DNA of 64,000 nt, taken from the NCBI RefSeq assembly GCF_008806975.1, contig NZ_CP031728.1, positions 2,935,501 through 2,999,500 on the forward strand, given 5' to 3'. Positions 8,944 through 17,778 of the stretch are shown here, one piece after another (position 1 is the first letter of the stretch; each line of letters opens with the position of its first letter). The translations under genes were made by a program, and so were the position numbers. A model generated the notes under the pieces. That model saw nothing but the letters and a program-made list of their open reading frames with translations, was not told where the DNA came from and made no database searches. This stretch comes from Cellvibrio sp. KY-GH-1. Its GTDB lineage: Bacteria; Pseudomonadota; Gammaproteobacteria; Pseudomonadales; Cellvibrionaceae.

Positions 8944-10312
8944 CTCTAAAGTGGGATCCACATTTATCACTGTCTTATTGAGACTCATGATAATTCCATG
9001 GATATTGCAATCAATTCGCGAGCTCTATCGAACGGGGTATCGTAGAAATGAATCATGTCAAGTATTAAAGGATGCGGAGTCGATCCCTGGAAAAGTTTAT
9101 CTTTCCTTATCAATTTTCCAGGCTATAGCATCTGCGGGTACTGGCATTGTGATTTCTGCAGGTGCGATTGCAATCGTTCATCTGTCGGACGGCAATTCTA
9201 CTTGGGCAGGGATTCCCGTCGCACTAGTGTTGGGTGTGTCGGCGGTAGCTTCCATTCCTTTCGCTGTATGGAAGGACAAATGTGGTTATGGGCAATTACT
9301 CCATTTAGCATCCTGGTCCGGCCTTGTAGGGGCAATTCTCTGTATTACCTCTTTGTATACAGGATTAATTGCCTGCATGATCCTTGGTTTACTTGGGATA
9401 GGTACGGCCACCTGTGCAATTTTTATGAGTCGGTTTTCTGCGATCGAAATGACTGCCCCACAAGAACGTGGAAAAGCATTTTCGTTCGTAATGACTGGTG
9501 CAACAATAGGTGCAATTGCCGCACCGTTGATTGCCAGTGCAATGAGCAACCTATTTGAAAAAGTGGAGGGGCAATTATCGGCTCCGTTTATTGTAGCCTT
9601 TTGTTGTTATATAAGCGGATTTCCTTTATTAAAGTTTAGTATCCCGCGCGCGCTCCTTTTTACTCCGTTGCTTCAACCTGTAACACAAGGCGGGGGGCGC
9701 CAACCTGTCGGCGCGCAACAAAATTCCACGCTGAATATCAGCATTGCAATGATATGCGTGATAGCAACACAAGCGTCGCGTGTTTTATTGATGGCGGTTT
9801 CTCCTATTTACATGAAGAACCTCGGTTTCTCTAACGAAGTGATATCAATTATTTTGTCGATTTTCTTTGTCGGCATGTATGGCACTTCTTATATCGCTGG
9901 CTGGCTCTCAGACAAAGTCGGGCGTCGGTTTGTAATCAGCGCCGGCGCATGCATTCTGACTGGCTCCTATTTGTTAATCGCTGCAAGTACGCAAATGGCC
10001 GTCGTGACTGCATCACTTTTCTTGCTTGGGCTTGGATGGAACTTCTGCTTTATTTCTTCCAACGTAATTCTCACTGATTTTACAAAAGGCCTTTCAAATC
10101 CAGGAAAAGTGCAAGGGCTCAATGATGTCCTGGTAAATATTGCATCGGGTTGCGCGAGTATTGCGGGGGGGATTCTCCTGTCCGGTTATCAAATCACCGG
10201 CATAGTGATGATAGGTATAGGCCTATCAATTATGCCTCTATTCGCATTGTTGATTTTCAAAGTCATCAACTCTATGTACGCAAATTCGGCAGAACTGGCC
10301 GGAGGAAAGTGA
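8936..10312 (+). CDS. MFS transporter, probable product exporter
   Basis: About 458 aa with around 12 hydrophobic segments and the MFS motif-A signature GWLSDKVGRRFV between the two halves. The ATG at 8936 overlaps the ACP stop (ATGAATAA); a GTG at 8924 in the same frame is an alternative. The next gene starts 1 nt after its stop. Its place inside the operon suggests export of, or self-protection against, the cluster product. A loop of about 40 residues rich in Gly and Gln near the middle separates the halves. Confidence 0.85.
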   Translation: MNNSKVGSTFITVLLRLMIIPWILQSIRELYRTGYRRNESCQVLKDAESIPGKVYLSLSIFQAIASAGTGIVISAGAIAIVHLSDGNSTWAGIPVALVLGVSAVASIPFAVWKDKCGYGQLLHLASWSGLVGAILCITSLYTGLIACMILGLLGIGTATCAIFMSRFSAIEMTAPQERGKAFSFVMTGATIGAIAAPLIASAMSNLFEKVEGQLSAPFIVAFCCYISGFPLLKFSIPRALLFTPLLQPVTQGGGRQPVGAQQNSTLNISIAMICVIATQASRVLLMAVSPIYMKNLGFSNEVISIILSIFFVGMYGTSYIAGWLSDKVGRRFVISAGACILTGSYLLIAASTQMAVVTASLFLLGLGWNFCFISSNVILTDFTKGLSNPGKVQGLNDVLVNIASGCASIAGGILLSGYQITGIVMIGIGLSIMPLFALLIFKVINSMYANSAELAGGK

Positions 10313-10313
10313 T

Positions 10314-11147
10314 ATGACTGTATTCGATGAATTTATGAATTTCCGGCAACAGCGTGAAGCTTCCTTGCGAACACCTCACGGTTGGCTTAGCGTGGTTGGA
10401 TTATATTGGTTAGAAAATGAAAGAACTCGCATTGGGTCAACTGCAGAATGTGATATTCATATAGAGTCCTCAACCCAGTTTTGCATAACCTTTCATCTGT
10501 CAAATGAAACCAGAGTTTTTGCCGAGACATCGTGCGCATCAGTGACAGTAAACAATCATCCTTTTAGCGAGGGTGAGCTTTATTCGGATGAAAGTGGTAG
10601 TCCGAGTATTATTCGAATCGATTCAATCAGTATCGAATTGCTGCGTCGATCTGGAAAATTCGCGGTGAGAGTACGAGATAGTCGCCAAAAAAAAATTACG
10701 CAATTTCCTCCCTTACAGTGGTATCCGGAAACTGAGTCTTTTCGGTTACCGGCAACATTTGTTGCGCATCCGCACGACAAGACTATGCCGATATCATTGG
10801 CGCTCGGCGGAACTTATGAGCTATCCAACCCTGGTTACCTGCGTTTCAATTTCAATGGAAACGAATACCAATTGGAAGTAATTAAACAAGGCAATGCGAA
10901 CCAACTATTTGTTATTTTCAAGGATAAGACCAACGGGGATTATTCTTATGGTGGTGGTCGATTTTTATTTATTCCCTTTGACCTATGGGATGAAAAAGTT
11001 TCGGCGCTTACCATAGATTTTAATAGATCTATTTCTCCGCCTTGCGCATTTACTGAAGCTGCTACCTGCCCTCTTCCTCCGGCAAATAATAGCTTGCCCT
11101 TTGCAGTAGAGGCCGGTGAATTGAAGCCATACAATTCCTTCGGATAA
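10314..11147 (+). CDS. DUF1684 family protein
   Basis: This 277-aa protein matches the DUF1684 pattern: early HGWLSVVGLYWLE, a central FAVRVRDSR followed by LQWYPETESFRLPA, and a C-terminal CPLPPANNSLPFAVEAGE. GGAGGA precedes the ATG by 7 nt. DUF1684 proteins are of unknown biochemical function and usually lie outside biosynthetic clusters. It has no signal peptide, so a cytoplasmic role is likely. Co-transcription with the exporter upstream is suggested by the 1-nt spacing. Confidence 0.8.
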   Translation: MTVFDEFMNFRQQREASLRTPHGWLSVVGLYWLENERTRIGSTAECDIHIESSTQFCITFHLSNETRVFAETSCASVTVNNHPFSEGELYSDESGSPSIIRIDSISIELLRRSGKFAVRVRDSRQKKITQFPPLQWYPETESFRLPATFVAHPHDKTMPISLALGGTYELSNPGYLRFNFNGNEYQLEVIKQGNANQLFVIFKDKTNGDYSYGGGRFLFIPFDLWDEKVSALTIDFNRSISPPCAFTEAATCPLPPANNSLPFAVEAGELKPYNSFG

Positions 11148-11211
11148 TTATCCATTACGCTTTATTACCCTGTCTCAATTAACGTTCATTTCAATCAAAA
11201 AGGAGAAAACT

Positions 11212-11958
11212 ATGTCTTTCGCACTTGAACCTGAATTAACAAAAATTTCCGTTGCAGGCCCTAAAGAGTTTTTCGATATGCCAGAGGAGTATCAAAATTT
11301 GGTGATTCGTCAAATGATGGTGCATACGGAAGGCGAGCTTTCAGGTGCTGATGATTATATTCATATTTTTTACCCTATGACCAATGATGCCAATGAAAAG
11401 AAAGTGTGTTGTGAGCGAGCTGCCGAAGAGGCGGATCACTACATAAAAGGCGCGAAAGTGTTGTCAGATATAGGGGTCGACACAAGTTATATGCTGGATC
11501 AAAAATTAGAAGAGCGAAATTTGTTCGCCACCGAAGCCGTTCAACATATTAATAATTGGGCGGAGCGCGCATTGTTCTCCTTTTTAGGTGAGGCAGCTGT
11601 TCTGGAAATGCTTTATGAAATGGAGCAAAGCAGTTACAAACCTATCGCTGAAATGTGTGTGGGTGTAATTAAGGAGGAAAAAGTGCATGTGGCACACGGA
11701 TATCGAATTGCCAGGGACATGTGTGCAACAGAAGAAGGAAAGCGAGAGATTCAAATCGCACTTGAGCGCTGGTGGCCTACCACCTTGGATATGTTTGGAA
11801 AGTCAGAATCAAAACGTTCCAAAGAATACATTAAATGGGGTTTGAGACAGTACTCTAATGAAGAGGCTCGTCAACGCTTCATGGATATTACCAAGCCAAA
11901 ACTGGAGAAGTTGGGATTGCAAATTCCGGACGATTTTAAAGATAGGAAATTTTTGTAA
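11212..11958 (+). CDS. Phenylacetyl-CoA epoxidase-like (PaaA/PaaC-type) diiron protein
   Basis: This 248-aa helical protein has paired iron-ligand motifs HTEGELSGADDY, AEEADHYIKGAK (ExxH), FLGEAAVLEMLYEME and IKEEKVHVAHGY (ExxH), spaced as in the Paa_catabolic ferritin-like family. It has a strong RBS (AAGGAG) and is separated from DUF1684 by 64 nt. PaaA and PaaC relatives epoxidise aryl-CoA thioesters, and single PaaA-like proteins occur in secondary metabolism. No paaB, paaD or paaE partner is visible, so it must use other electron carriers or a different chemistry. Confidence 0.75.
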   Translation: MSFALEPELTKISVAGPKEFFDMPEEYQNLVIRQMMVHTEGELSGADDYIHIFYPMTNDANEKKVCCERAAEEADHYIKGAKVLSDIGVDTSYMLDQKLEERNLFATEAVQHINNWAERALFSFLGEAAVLEMLYEMEQSSYKPIAEMCVGVIKEEKVHVAHGYRIARDMCATEEGKREIQIALERWWPTTLDMFGKSESKRSKEYIKWGLRQYSNEEARQRFMDITKPKLEKLGLQIPDDFKDRKFL

Positions 11959-12108
11959 TTTCATATTAATAGATAAAATATTTCAATTTTCATGGTGAAT
12001 GTTTATTTGACGTTTTGGTGTTATGCATTACCAGGCAACATATGCTACATCAAACCGTCCGTTCACCTCTTGCTTGCCAGAAAATAATCCCGCTAAAGGA
12101 ATTGTGAA

Positions 12109-13239
12109 ATGAAAAAATCTGATTTGGCAATACTCAAACTCCTGGATGGTGATACCGACTACCTTAGACGATACCTGCGGATTCGAGATATATCGAAAAA
12201 TGTTCGGGTATCTGAATATCTCATCACCAACGCATGCAATATTCGATGTAAAGGCTGTTGGTTTTTTGAATATGATTTTGATAAAAAATCAAAAGAAGTT
12301 ACAGATCTACAGAGGCTGGAGCAATTTCTATTAAAAGAAAGAGCGCGTGGGATCAACTCTGCGTTAATTATCGGAGGGGAGCCAACCCTGTTTCCAGACC
12401 GGGTAAAGTTGTTCACCGAAATTATGGACAACGTTACTGTTTCAACAAATGGTTTGAAAAAGATGCCCATTAAAGGATTTGAAAGTGTGGCAGTGTTGAT
12501 CAGTTTGTTTGGAGGTGGAAAGCTGGATGATGAACTGCGGGCGATCAAACCTAATAAATCTACTTTCACTGGCTTATTTGATACAGCACTCGAAAACTAT
12601 TGTGATGATCCGCGCGCCTGTTTTATTTTTGCAATAACCGAGGATGGCATAGATTACATTGAGGAAACTGTAAGAAAAATACACGACAATGGTAATCGCG
12701 TCACGTTTAACTTCTACAGTAAATACGATTCCGCAGACCCTTTGTACCAGAAAGATCGCGATGCGCTTCTAAACGAAGCCCTACGAGTCAAAAACCTGTA
12801 TCCAAAAACGGTATTAAGCCATCCCTATTACATCAATTCCATTGTCACTGGAAAAACCCATTGGGATAAATTTTCCTATGAGGTTTGCCCTAGCATCAGT
12901 GTGGATCATCCTGATAACCAGGAGAGGATCAAAAATGGCAATCCGGTGCTGCCCGGATTTAACGCGTGGGCTGCCGATCTGGAAACTATCAACTTGTGTT
13001 GTACATCAGGGCATTGCGATAGTTGCCAGGACAGTCAAGCGGTGTTCAGCTGGTTACTCATGAGCATGGCGAAATTTCGTGGGGAACCGGAGATGCTAAA
13101 AACATGGATAGGTATAGCAGAGAGCTACTGGGCCCAGTTTTCCTGGATTAAAAAATTTGATACGGATGCCGATGATATAGATCGCGCATTGGTTACGCCC
13201 ACATACAATAACTTTATTACATCTGATGCTGTTTTTTAG
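12109..13239 (+). CDS. Radical SAM enzyme
   Basis: This 376-aa protein has the CX3CX2C cluster motif at C43-C47-C50 (ACNIRCKGCWFF) and the SAM-binding GGEP motif (LIIGGEPTLF). A C-terminal cysteine patch (LCCTSGHCDSC) may bind an auxiliary cluster. It is preceded by AAGGAA and lies 150 nt after the Paa-like gene, which could hold a secondary promoter. It is 8 nt before the thiolase gene. It resembles cofactor- and metabolite-modifying radical SAM proteins in general form; I cannot assign a subfamily or reaction. Confidence 0.85.
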   Translation: MKKSDLAILKLLDGDTDYLRRYLRIRDISKNVRVSEYLITNACNIRCKGCWFFEYDFDKKSKEVTDLQRLEQFLLKERARGINSALIIGGEPTLFPDRVKLFTEIMDNVTVSTNGLKKMPIKGFESVAVLISLFGGGKLDDELRAIKPNKSTFTGLFDTALENYCDDPRACFIFAITEDGIDYIEETVRKIHDNGNRVTFNFYSKYDSADPLYQKDRDALLNEALRVKNLYPKTVLSHPYYINSIVTGKTHWDKFSYEVCPSISVDHPDNQERIKNGNPVLPGFNAWAADLETINLCCTSGHCDSCQDSQAVFSWLLMSMAKFRGEPEMLKTWIGIAESYWAQFSWIKKFDTDADDIDRALVTPTYNNFITSDAVF

Positions 13240-13247
13240 GAGACGTT

Positions 13248-14486
13248 ATGGCTAAGGCAGTAATAGTAGACAGCCTAAGAACAGGAATCACAAAGTCGTT
13301 TCGCGGAGCGCTGCGAGACACTCGTCCCGATGATTTGGCCGCGAACTGTATTGATATGCTTCTGGCCAGAAATCCTGATATAGATCCGCATCATATTGAT
13401 GATTGTATTATTGGGTGCGCATTTCCTGAAGGGGCACAGGGAATGAATTTAGGGAGAAATATCGCTGTACTTTCGCGAATGTCCCATCGCGTTGCCGGAA
13501 CGACCGTAAATCGCTACTGTGCCTCCGGGCTTCAAGCGGTTTCGGTTGCGGCAACGCAGATAGCGGCAGGAGGCGCTCAATCTATTATTGCGGGTGGTGT
13601 TGAATCTATTTCAACGACGCTGAAATATATTAATACGCGAAAGCTATACAATCCCCGTATAAAGCAAGACGCACCCGGGATGTATTTAGGTATGGACACC
13701 GATGAAAACACGGGTGAGTTTATAAAAAATGTTTTCACGTCAATGGGAAAAACAGCAGAAGTTGTAGCAAGAAAATATGGCATATCACGATCAATGCAAG
13801 ATGAATATTCTTTAATGAGCCAACAAAGAATTGCAAATGCGCAAGCGCTTGGTTTATTTGAACAAGAAATTATTAGTGTGAATGTTCCTGTGATGTCAAA
13901 AAAACTGGATGTAGATGGCAATCCTGTTATTAAATACGAAACTGTTTCCCAGGATGAATGTAATAGGCCCAATACGACATTAAAAGGTTTAGCGGAGCTC
14001 GCACCATCATTTGAAGAGAATGGATCTGTTACGGCGGGAAACTCCTCACAAATTACCGATGGTGCCGCTATCTGCCTGTTAACCTCAGATCAATTCGCCG
14101 CAGATATGGCTCTCAATACCTTAGGTGTTTTTCATGGATACGCCACCTCAGGTTGCCCTCCGGAAGAAATGGGTACAGGTCCTATATTTGCGATAGAAAA
14201 GTTACTCCGGCAATTTAAGTTGACCCTGGCAGATATAGATTTAATAGAAATGAACGAGGCTTTTGCTGCTACTACGTTGTACTGCCAATTGAAGCTTGGC
14301 ATAGATGCTGACAAGTTGAATGTCAATGGTGGAGCAATAAGTATGGGGCATCCGTTTGGAATGACAGGTGCACGTCAAGTCGGCCACATTTTGCGGGAAC
14401 TGCGCCGACGGGACATGCAACTCGGGATAGTTAGCATGTGTATCGGTGGCGGCATGGGGATGGCAGCTCTGGTAGAGCGAACCTGA
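13248..14486 (+). CDS. Thiolase (acetyl-CoA C-acyltransferase family)
   Basis: This 412-aa protein keeps the thiolase hallmarks: nucleophile cysteine C91 in NRYCASGLQAV, NEAFAATT, GGAISMGHPFGMTG with the catalytic His, and the final CIGGGMGMAAL with the second cysteine. It has the full length of the family. GGAG lies 7 nt before the ATG. As the last gene of the rightward operon it may supply or shorten a beta-ketoacyl-CoA building block, such as an aryl or acyl starter, for loading onto the carrier proteins. No clear terminator follows its stop. Confidence 0.9.
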   Translation: MAKAVIVDSLRTGITKSFRGALRDTRPDDLAANCIDMLLARNPDIDPHHIDDCIIGCAFPEGAQGMNLGRNIAVLSRMSHRVAGTTVNRYCASGLQAVSVAATQIAAGGAQSIIAGGVESISTTLKYINTRKLYNPRIKQDAPGMYLGMDTDENTGEFIKNVFTSMGKTAEVVARKYGISRSMQDEYSLMSQQRIANAQALGLFEQEIISVNVPVMSKKLDVDGNPVIKYETVSQDECNRPNTTLKGLAELAPSFEENGSVTAGNSSQITDGAAICLLTSDQFAADMALNTLGVFHGYATSGCPPEEMGTGPIFAIEKLLRQFKLTLADIDLIEMNEAFAATTLYCQLKLGIDADKLNVNGGAISMGHPFGMTGARQVGHILRELRRRDMQLGIVSMCIGGGMGMAALVERT

Positions 14487-14652
14487 TAATTGATTGGCCT
14501 ACTAAGAGAGTGACTAACTCATTAGTATAACAATCAAGCAATTAGATGGATTGGTGATCTGCTAACTGCTTAAAAAAAACAGATAGAGCATTAACTAAAC
14601 CTGAAGGAATATCCGAATTGCACAAGTTGATCTTGATTCTCAGGATATCCTT

Positions 14653-14818
14653 GGAATGTAGATTTTTGAGCCTTAATTTTTAGTGCTATTACTATAAACT
14701 TACCATCATAAAAAAGCCCAAACAGCTTTCACCAGTTGGGCTTTGCGGCAACAACAAATACTGAGGATTGTTGCTTTTAGTTAACGATCAAGAAATCAAG
14801 GAGTCTGCCCCCTTGATC
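14653..14818 (-). repeat. Terminator repeat, copy 1 (array-distal end)
   Basis: This is one of five copies of a roughly 165-bp element found at 14653, 21652, 28805, 37733 and 46382. It begins GGAATGTAGATTTTTGAGCC and ends CCCTTGATC. It contains a minus-strand intrinsic terminator: arms AAGCCCAA and TTGGGCTT followed by a T-run (hairpin 14708-14746). A second hairpin is built on ATCAAGG and CCTTGAT. It stands just after the last immunity-like gene of the array. The stretch 14487-14652 between the thiolase and this repeat holds no gene that I can see. Confidence 0.8.
14708..14746 (-). terminator. Intrinsic terminator of the toxin/immunity-like array
   Basis: Read on the minus strand, AAAGCCCAAC pairs with TTTGGGCTTT and is followed directly by T residues. 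The same structure lies in every terminator-repeat copy, each time downstream of an immunity-like gene. Confidence 0.75.
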
Positions 14819-14866
14819 ACCTTGATCCCGGTAACTGCAAACCCAGAACAAGCTATTCAGCGACTA

Positions 14867-15325
14867 TCAGTTATCTAAAAAATGAATGTCTGTTGAAAAT
14901 GCGCAATTTAAGTTACTCAACGCCATAATTAAGTTACTTCCTAAATAAATACCAGATGCCCTTTCGTTTAGAGATGCTTCATATATAGCTACAAGCCAGA
15001 TTTCAGTTGTCTCATTTTCAAAGGGTTTCAACAATTCTTTTAACTTCATATGATCATTTAAAAATCTAATTAAAAAATCCTCCTCATAGAGATAATCATG
15101 GAAAATTTCATAATTATCAATGTCATTTGTAGAGAAGTATCTTTTATCCGTTTTCCAAGATACAACATTTCCCTGCCGCATCGCCTTAATCGGAGAGCGT
15201 AGCTTTGGAGCTGCGGATTTTTGATGAACAATATCTCCTTTCGGTACACCGTCCAATACCGAAAAACTGGCGGCATCGAAATCGCTGCCAAAAATATTTA
15301 AGTAGCAATAAATTAGCTTAGGCAT
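14867..15325 (-). CDS. DUF4279-like soluble protein, probable immunity protein
   Basis: About 152 aa when started at the ATG at 15325 (GGAA 6 nt upstream); the frame stays open to 15379. The start MPKLIYCYLNIFGSDFDAA with a later GVPKGD resembles the DUF4279 pattern, small soluble proteins often seen beside polymorphic toxins. It has no signal peptide or membrane segment. It is the last gene of the array, before the terminator repeat. A degraded relative lies just upstream at 15355-15635 and another remnant at 44640-44750. The role is inferred from place and family resemblance. Confidence 0.5.
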   Translation of the reverse strand: MPKLIYCYLNIFGSDFDAASFSVLDGVPKGDIVHQKSAAPKLRSPIKAMRQGNVVSWKTDKRYFSTNDIDNYEIFHDYLYEEDFLIRFLNDHMKLKELLKPFENETTEIWLVAIYEASLNERASGIYLGSNLIMALSNLNCAFSTDIHFLDN

Positions 15326-15354
15326 GACTATTTCCATCTTTCCAAAGTAACTTC

Positions 15355-15635
15355 TCACAAAGCGTTCATTTGGCCGCATTGTTTTGTTCTAAAAATGGCA
15401 ATTGAACCATCTTTGCAAGCACAAATATCATAACGAGAATTGGGCATTGCACCATAACTATCCTTGTAAGTATGGCCATCTTCAATAATGGGAGAGCGAG
15501 ACTTAGGATATTTCGATTTAGGAAAAAATACCCCCCTTTGGCATTCCAATTTTAGATGAAAACTGTTCTACATCAAAGTTGCTACCGAAATCTTGAAAAT
15601 AACAACAAATTAAATTAGAAATTTTATTTTCATTT
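15355..15635 (-). pseudogene. Frameshifted DUF4279-like gene
   Basis: One frame encodes NLICCYFQDFGSNFD then IGMPKGG, matching the start of the neighbouring gene. After a run of six G the matching sequence continues in another frame (KYPKSRSPIIEDGHTY). A second frame change near the ATG removes the start. The 3' end is cut and runs into the start region of the intact relative. It is best read as a decayed duplicate immunity-like gene. Confidence 0.55.
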
Positions 15636-16023
15636 ATACGTGCTGCTCGCTCAACACGAGCTTGCCATCAGAATAACAAAAGGTACAATTTTGATGTTGG
15701 ATTACATCTGATTTTAATTCAAATAGAACCATCAAGTCATAAGTAGTCGCTCCTACTAATGCAGGAGCATACATAAAAATCTTGGGGTTTATCGATTTTT
15801 TTATTTCTTCACTTGAATATTTCGAATTGAATTCAATGAATTTCGAATACACACCATCCCAATAGCTTGAAAAATCTCTAATATATTTTTCAATAGTTTT
15901 AACCCCATCAGCATTAGGTGAACCATTAAGATCCTTGATTGTTACACCCACATCAAATGCAACACCTGAAAGAGAATTAATTTTGTAATCCGACAACCAC
16001 CTGTCAAATTTTTTTTCAAACAA
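15634..16023 (-). CDS. Unknown soluble protein, possible immunity gene of unit 14
   Basis: About 129 aa from a TTG at 16023 that follows AAGGGGGG; the frame is open up to a TTG at 16050 directly after the upstream stop, but that one lacks an RBS. The protein is hydrophilic with several Tyr/Phe-rich helices and a final CTFCYSDGKL pair of cysteines. I do not recognise a family. It lies between the remnant of unit 14's C-terminus and the DUF4279-like genes, the usual place of an immunity gene here. Confidence 0.45.
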   Translation of the reverse strand: MFEKKFDRWLSDYKINSLSGVAFDVGVTIKDLNGSPNADGVKTIEKYIRDFSSYWDGVYSKFIEFNSKYSSEEIKKSINPKIFMYAPALVGATTYDLMVLFELKSDVIQHQNCTFCYSDGKLVLSEQHV

Positions 16024-16050
16024 TTTACCCCCCTTGCTATTAGCTAGCAA

Positions 16051-16317
16051 TTATTTAGTAAATCCCCAGTAGTCACAGCGTTTTGCCGGACCAGTGAACA
16101 GCCGCGCAAAGTCTGGCCAAACACCGCCATTCTGGACGCACTGATTTCGACAAGCAACGCAAGCACTACTACCAAACAACGGGCCAGTCTGAGATTGAAT
16201 GCTGGAACTCAAACAATTAGTGAAGTGATCGTCACAAGTTAATCCGCACCCATCTGCACCCCCGGGCTTTCCTGTGCCTACTAATACAACTGTAGGAATT
16301 AAAAAGCCCCGATGCAA
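16051..16317 (-). pseudogene. Unit 14 C-terminal remnant, cysteine-rich
   Basis: The frame encodes about 88 aa with many cysteines (CGLTCDDHFTNC, SACVACRNQCVQ) and ends at 16051. It is joined to the core at ISAVKAL in a different frame, so a deletion has removed the rest of the core, the GGGNG boundary and the first part of the C-terminal domain. It is like the cysteine-rich tail of unit 6 in type, not the membrane type common in the array. Confidence 0.5.
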
Positions 16318-16392
16318 TCGTTAATGCCTTTACCGCTGAGATGCCTTGTGCTTCTTCTGTTTCAATGGAGAAAATTTGTTCTGGTACCAAAT

Positions 16393-16470
16393 GGTTCACT
16401 CGGCACATCCATGTACCTCACCCTTCGGGCAGCTTCGCCGTGAAAAATAATTTCCATATTATTTTTTCAT
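16393..16470. repeat. Triple-hairpin insert, copy a
   Basis: Insert of the type GGTACATCCATGTACC, then GCCCTTCGGGC, then an A/T stem. In this copy the first palindrome is damaged (GGCACATCC). The third stem uses AAAATAAT and ATTATTTT, as in copy b. Confidence 0.75.
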
Positions 16471-16608
16471 GGCACTCATACGTGCACCAATACTTTGACC
16501 GAAGGCTATCGATTCCTGTTTGTTGTTGGTTTTGCTGTTGCGGTGCTGTTTCATGTGGTCAATATCCATACTCAGACCAGCGAAAGTGACATTCCTTGGA
16601 AGACCATA

Positions 16609-16664
16609 CCACAAAATTGCCGGGAGCAATTTTGGACAGCTTTAGCTGGTCCGGAGGACAACCT
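16609..16664. repeat. REP-like palindromic element, copy a
   Basis: CCACAAAATTGC with a perfect AAAATTGC-CGGGA-GCAATTTT hairpin, followed by AGCTTTAGCT and GGTCCGGAGGACAACC. It is inserted within the core at the codons for TQYW. Six copies are in this window. Confidence 0.75.
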
Positions 16665-17033
16665 CCATGGATGGAAGTTGCAATATTGCGTGTGCAGATT
16701 CGTACTGAAGGTACCGTAACTGGGCAAGCGATAGTTGATGATATCGGAACTTTGCGCAGCGATCTGGTCTTGAAGGTCGTTTAAGGCGAAATAATTAAAT
16801 ACTGTGCCGTACAGCAAATCACCTACAAGGTTGTGTTTGGTGAGTGTAGCGAGTTGCACTTCACTATTACTTTCGAGTTTCGCTTTGGTCGCTTCGAGTT
16901 GTCGTTTTAAACGTGCCGCTTGTTCCGGTCGACGCCTTGCAGATCCAAGCCGATTACTCTGTAACGACCAGACGCGGGATGGTTAAATGCCTCTGTCTTG
17001 CATATTTAAAATATTATATGCCACATTTTCCAA

Positions 17034-17288
17034 CTATGTAGTTATGAGAATAAAAATCATCAACAGGACAACGACAATAAATCTATTAACTTTAACTATG
17101 CCTTTTAACACGCTTCCATCAAGCCAAAACTGGGCAGCCAACAACATCCATAAAATAAAATTGATAAAACCACTTTCATTTAGTGAAATATATCCAATAA
17201 AAGCACAATTCAAACCTATTATTGATCGAATTATAAGCCATATTAAATAGACGGGATTCTTAATTTTTTTTGAAAATTCTTCATTCAT
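17034..17288 (-). CDS. Small membrane protein, second immunity candidate after unit 13
   Basis: 84 aa starting MNEEFSKKIKNPVYLIWL, with three predicted membrane segments (about residues 14-32, 40-55 and 66-84). It lies 58 nt after the immunity-like gene of unit 13, and an orphan immunity from a lost unit is one explanation. It has no recognisable family. Base composition is very AT-rich, like the other immunity-like genes and unlike the core. Confidence 0.5.
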   Translation of the reverse strand: MNEEFSKKIKNPVYLIWLIIRSIIGLNCAFIGYISLNESGFINFILWMLLAAQFWLDGSVLKGIVKVNRFIVVVLLMIFILITT

Positions 17289-17346
17289 TTGATTTCAACT
17301 CTGCATCGTTTTACATCTTCAGAGAACAGAAAACCTAATATGTTAG

Positions 17347-17778
17347 TTAAGAATCGATGGAGCTTCCCTCTCGATCCACTCTACCCACCAATTCAATCAG
17401 TATTTTTAATTCATTAGAAGAGTAAAAAACACAGGGAATAATCTCAAAATGATTTCTGGGACCTGATCGATCTCGAAAAACAATTATTCCGTAATAGAGT
17501 CCACCAATCACTTCTACACCACCACTGCCCACTCGGATAGCAGATAAAACACTATTGAACGGCCATCTGTTTATTATTGTAACAATCGAATCAGTTTTAT
17601 TAAAGTCGATTGCCCTTGATAAAAAGTATAAAATTAATGCAAATAACACCTCCCAGCCATAAAAAAACTTCCATTCAATATCAAAAAAATGGAACAAGGC
17701 TACTGAAGAAATTACATTCAGTATTTTGAATATTAAAAAAATGCATACTATACAAATGTAATTAGGGCTTAATTTCAT
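17347..17778 (-). CDS. Immunity-like membrane protein of unit 13 (Imm13)
   Basis: 143 aa from the ATG at 17778 (GTG at 17784 is alternative); it overlaps the stop of unit 13. Two N-terminal membrane helices are followed by a beta-rich domain of about 80 aa (VLSAIRVGSGGVEVIGG, HFEIIPCVFY) similar in form to bacterial PH-like domains. It resembles Imm2 in general design. The immunity role is inferred from position alone. Confidence 0.5.
   Translation of the reverse strand: MKLSPNYICIVCIFLIFKILNVISSVALFHFFDIEWKFFYGWEVLFALILYFLSRAIDFNKTDSIVTIINRWPFNSVLSAIRVGSGGVEVIGGLYYGIIVFRDRSGPRNHFEIIPCVFYSSNELKILIELVGRVDREGSSIDS

Larger units (their letters stand above)
16318..16985 (-). pseudogene. Unit 14 core fragment with two inserts
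   Basis: The nucleotide sequence is homologous to the array core (GLDLQG region through LVPEQ to ISAVKAL) but has several frame changes and stops. It is interrupted by the REP-like element at 16609-16664 and the triple-hairpin element at 16393-16470. It has no start or signal peptide of its own. It is the most decayed of the larger core copies. Confidence 0.65.

Noticed and set aside
9055..9558. 167-aa plus-strand ORF inside the MFS gene
   Set aside because: Cys/Trp/Arg-rich composition of a shifted frame of a membrane protein gene.
11212..11958. Ferritin or bacterioferritin
   Set aside because: Motif spacing and the HTEGELSGADDY start fit the Paa-type family better, and neighbours are biosynthetic.
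14487..14652. tRNA or small RNA gene after the thiolase
   Set aside because: No cloverleaf or convincing terminator was found; only scattered short inverted repeats.
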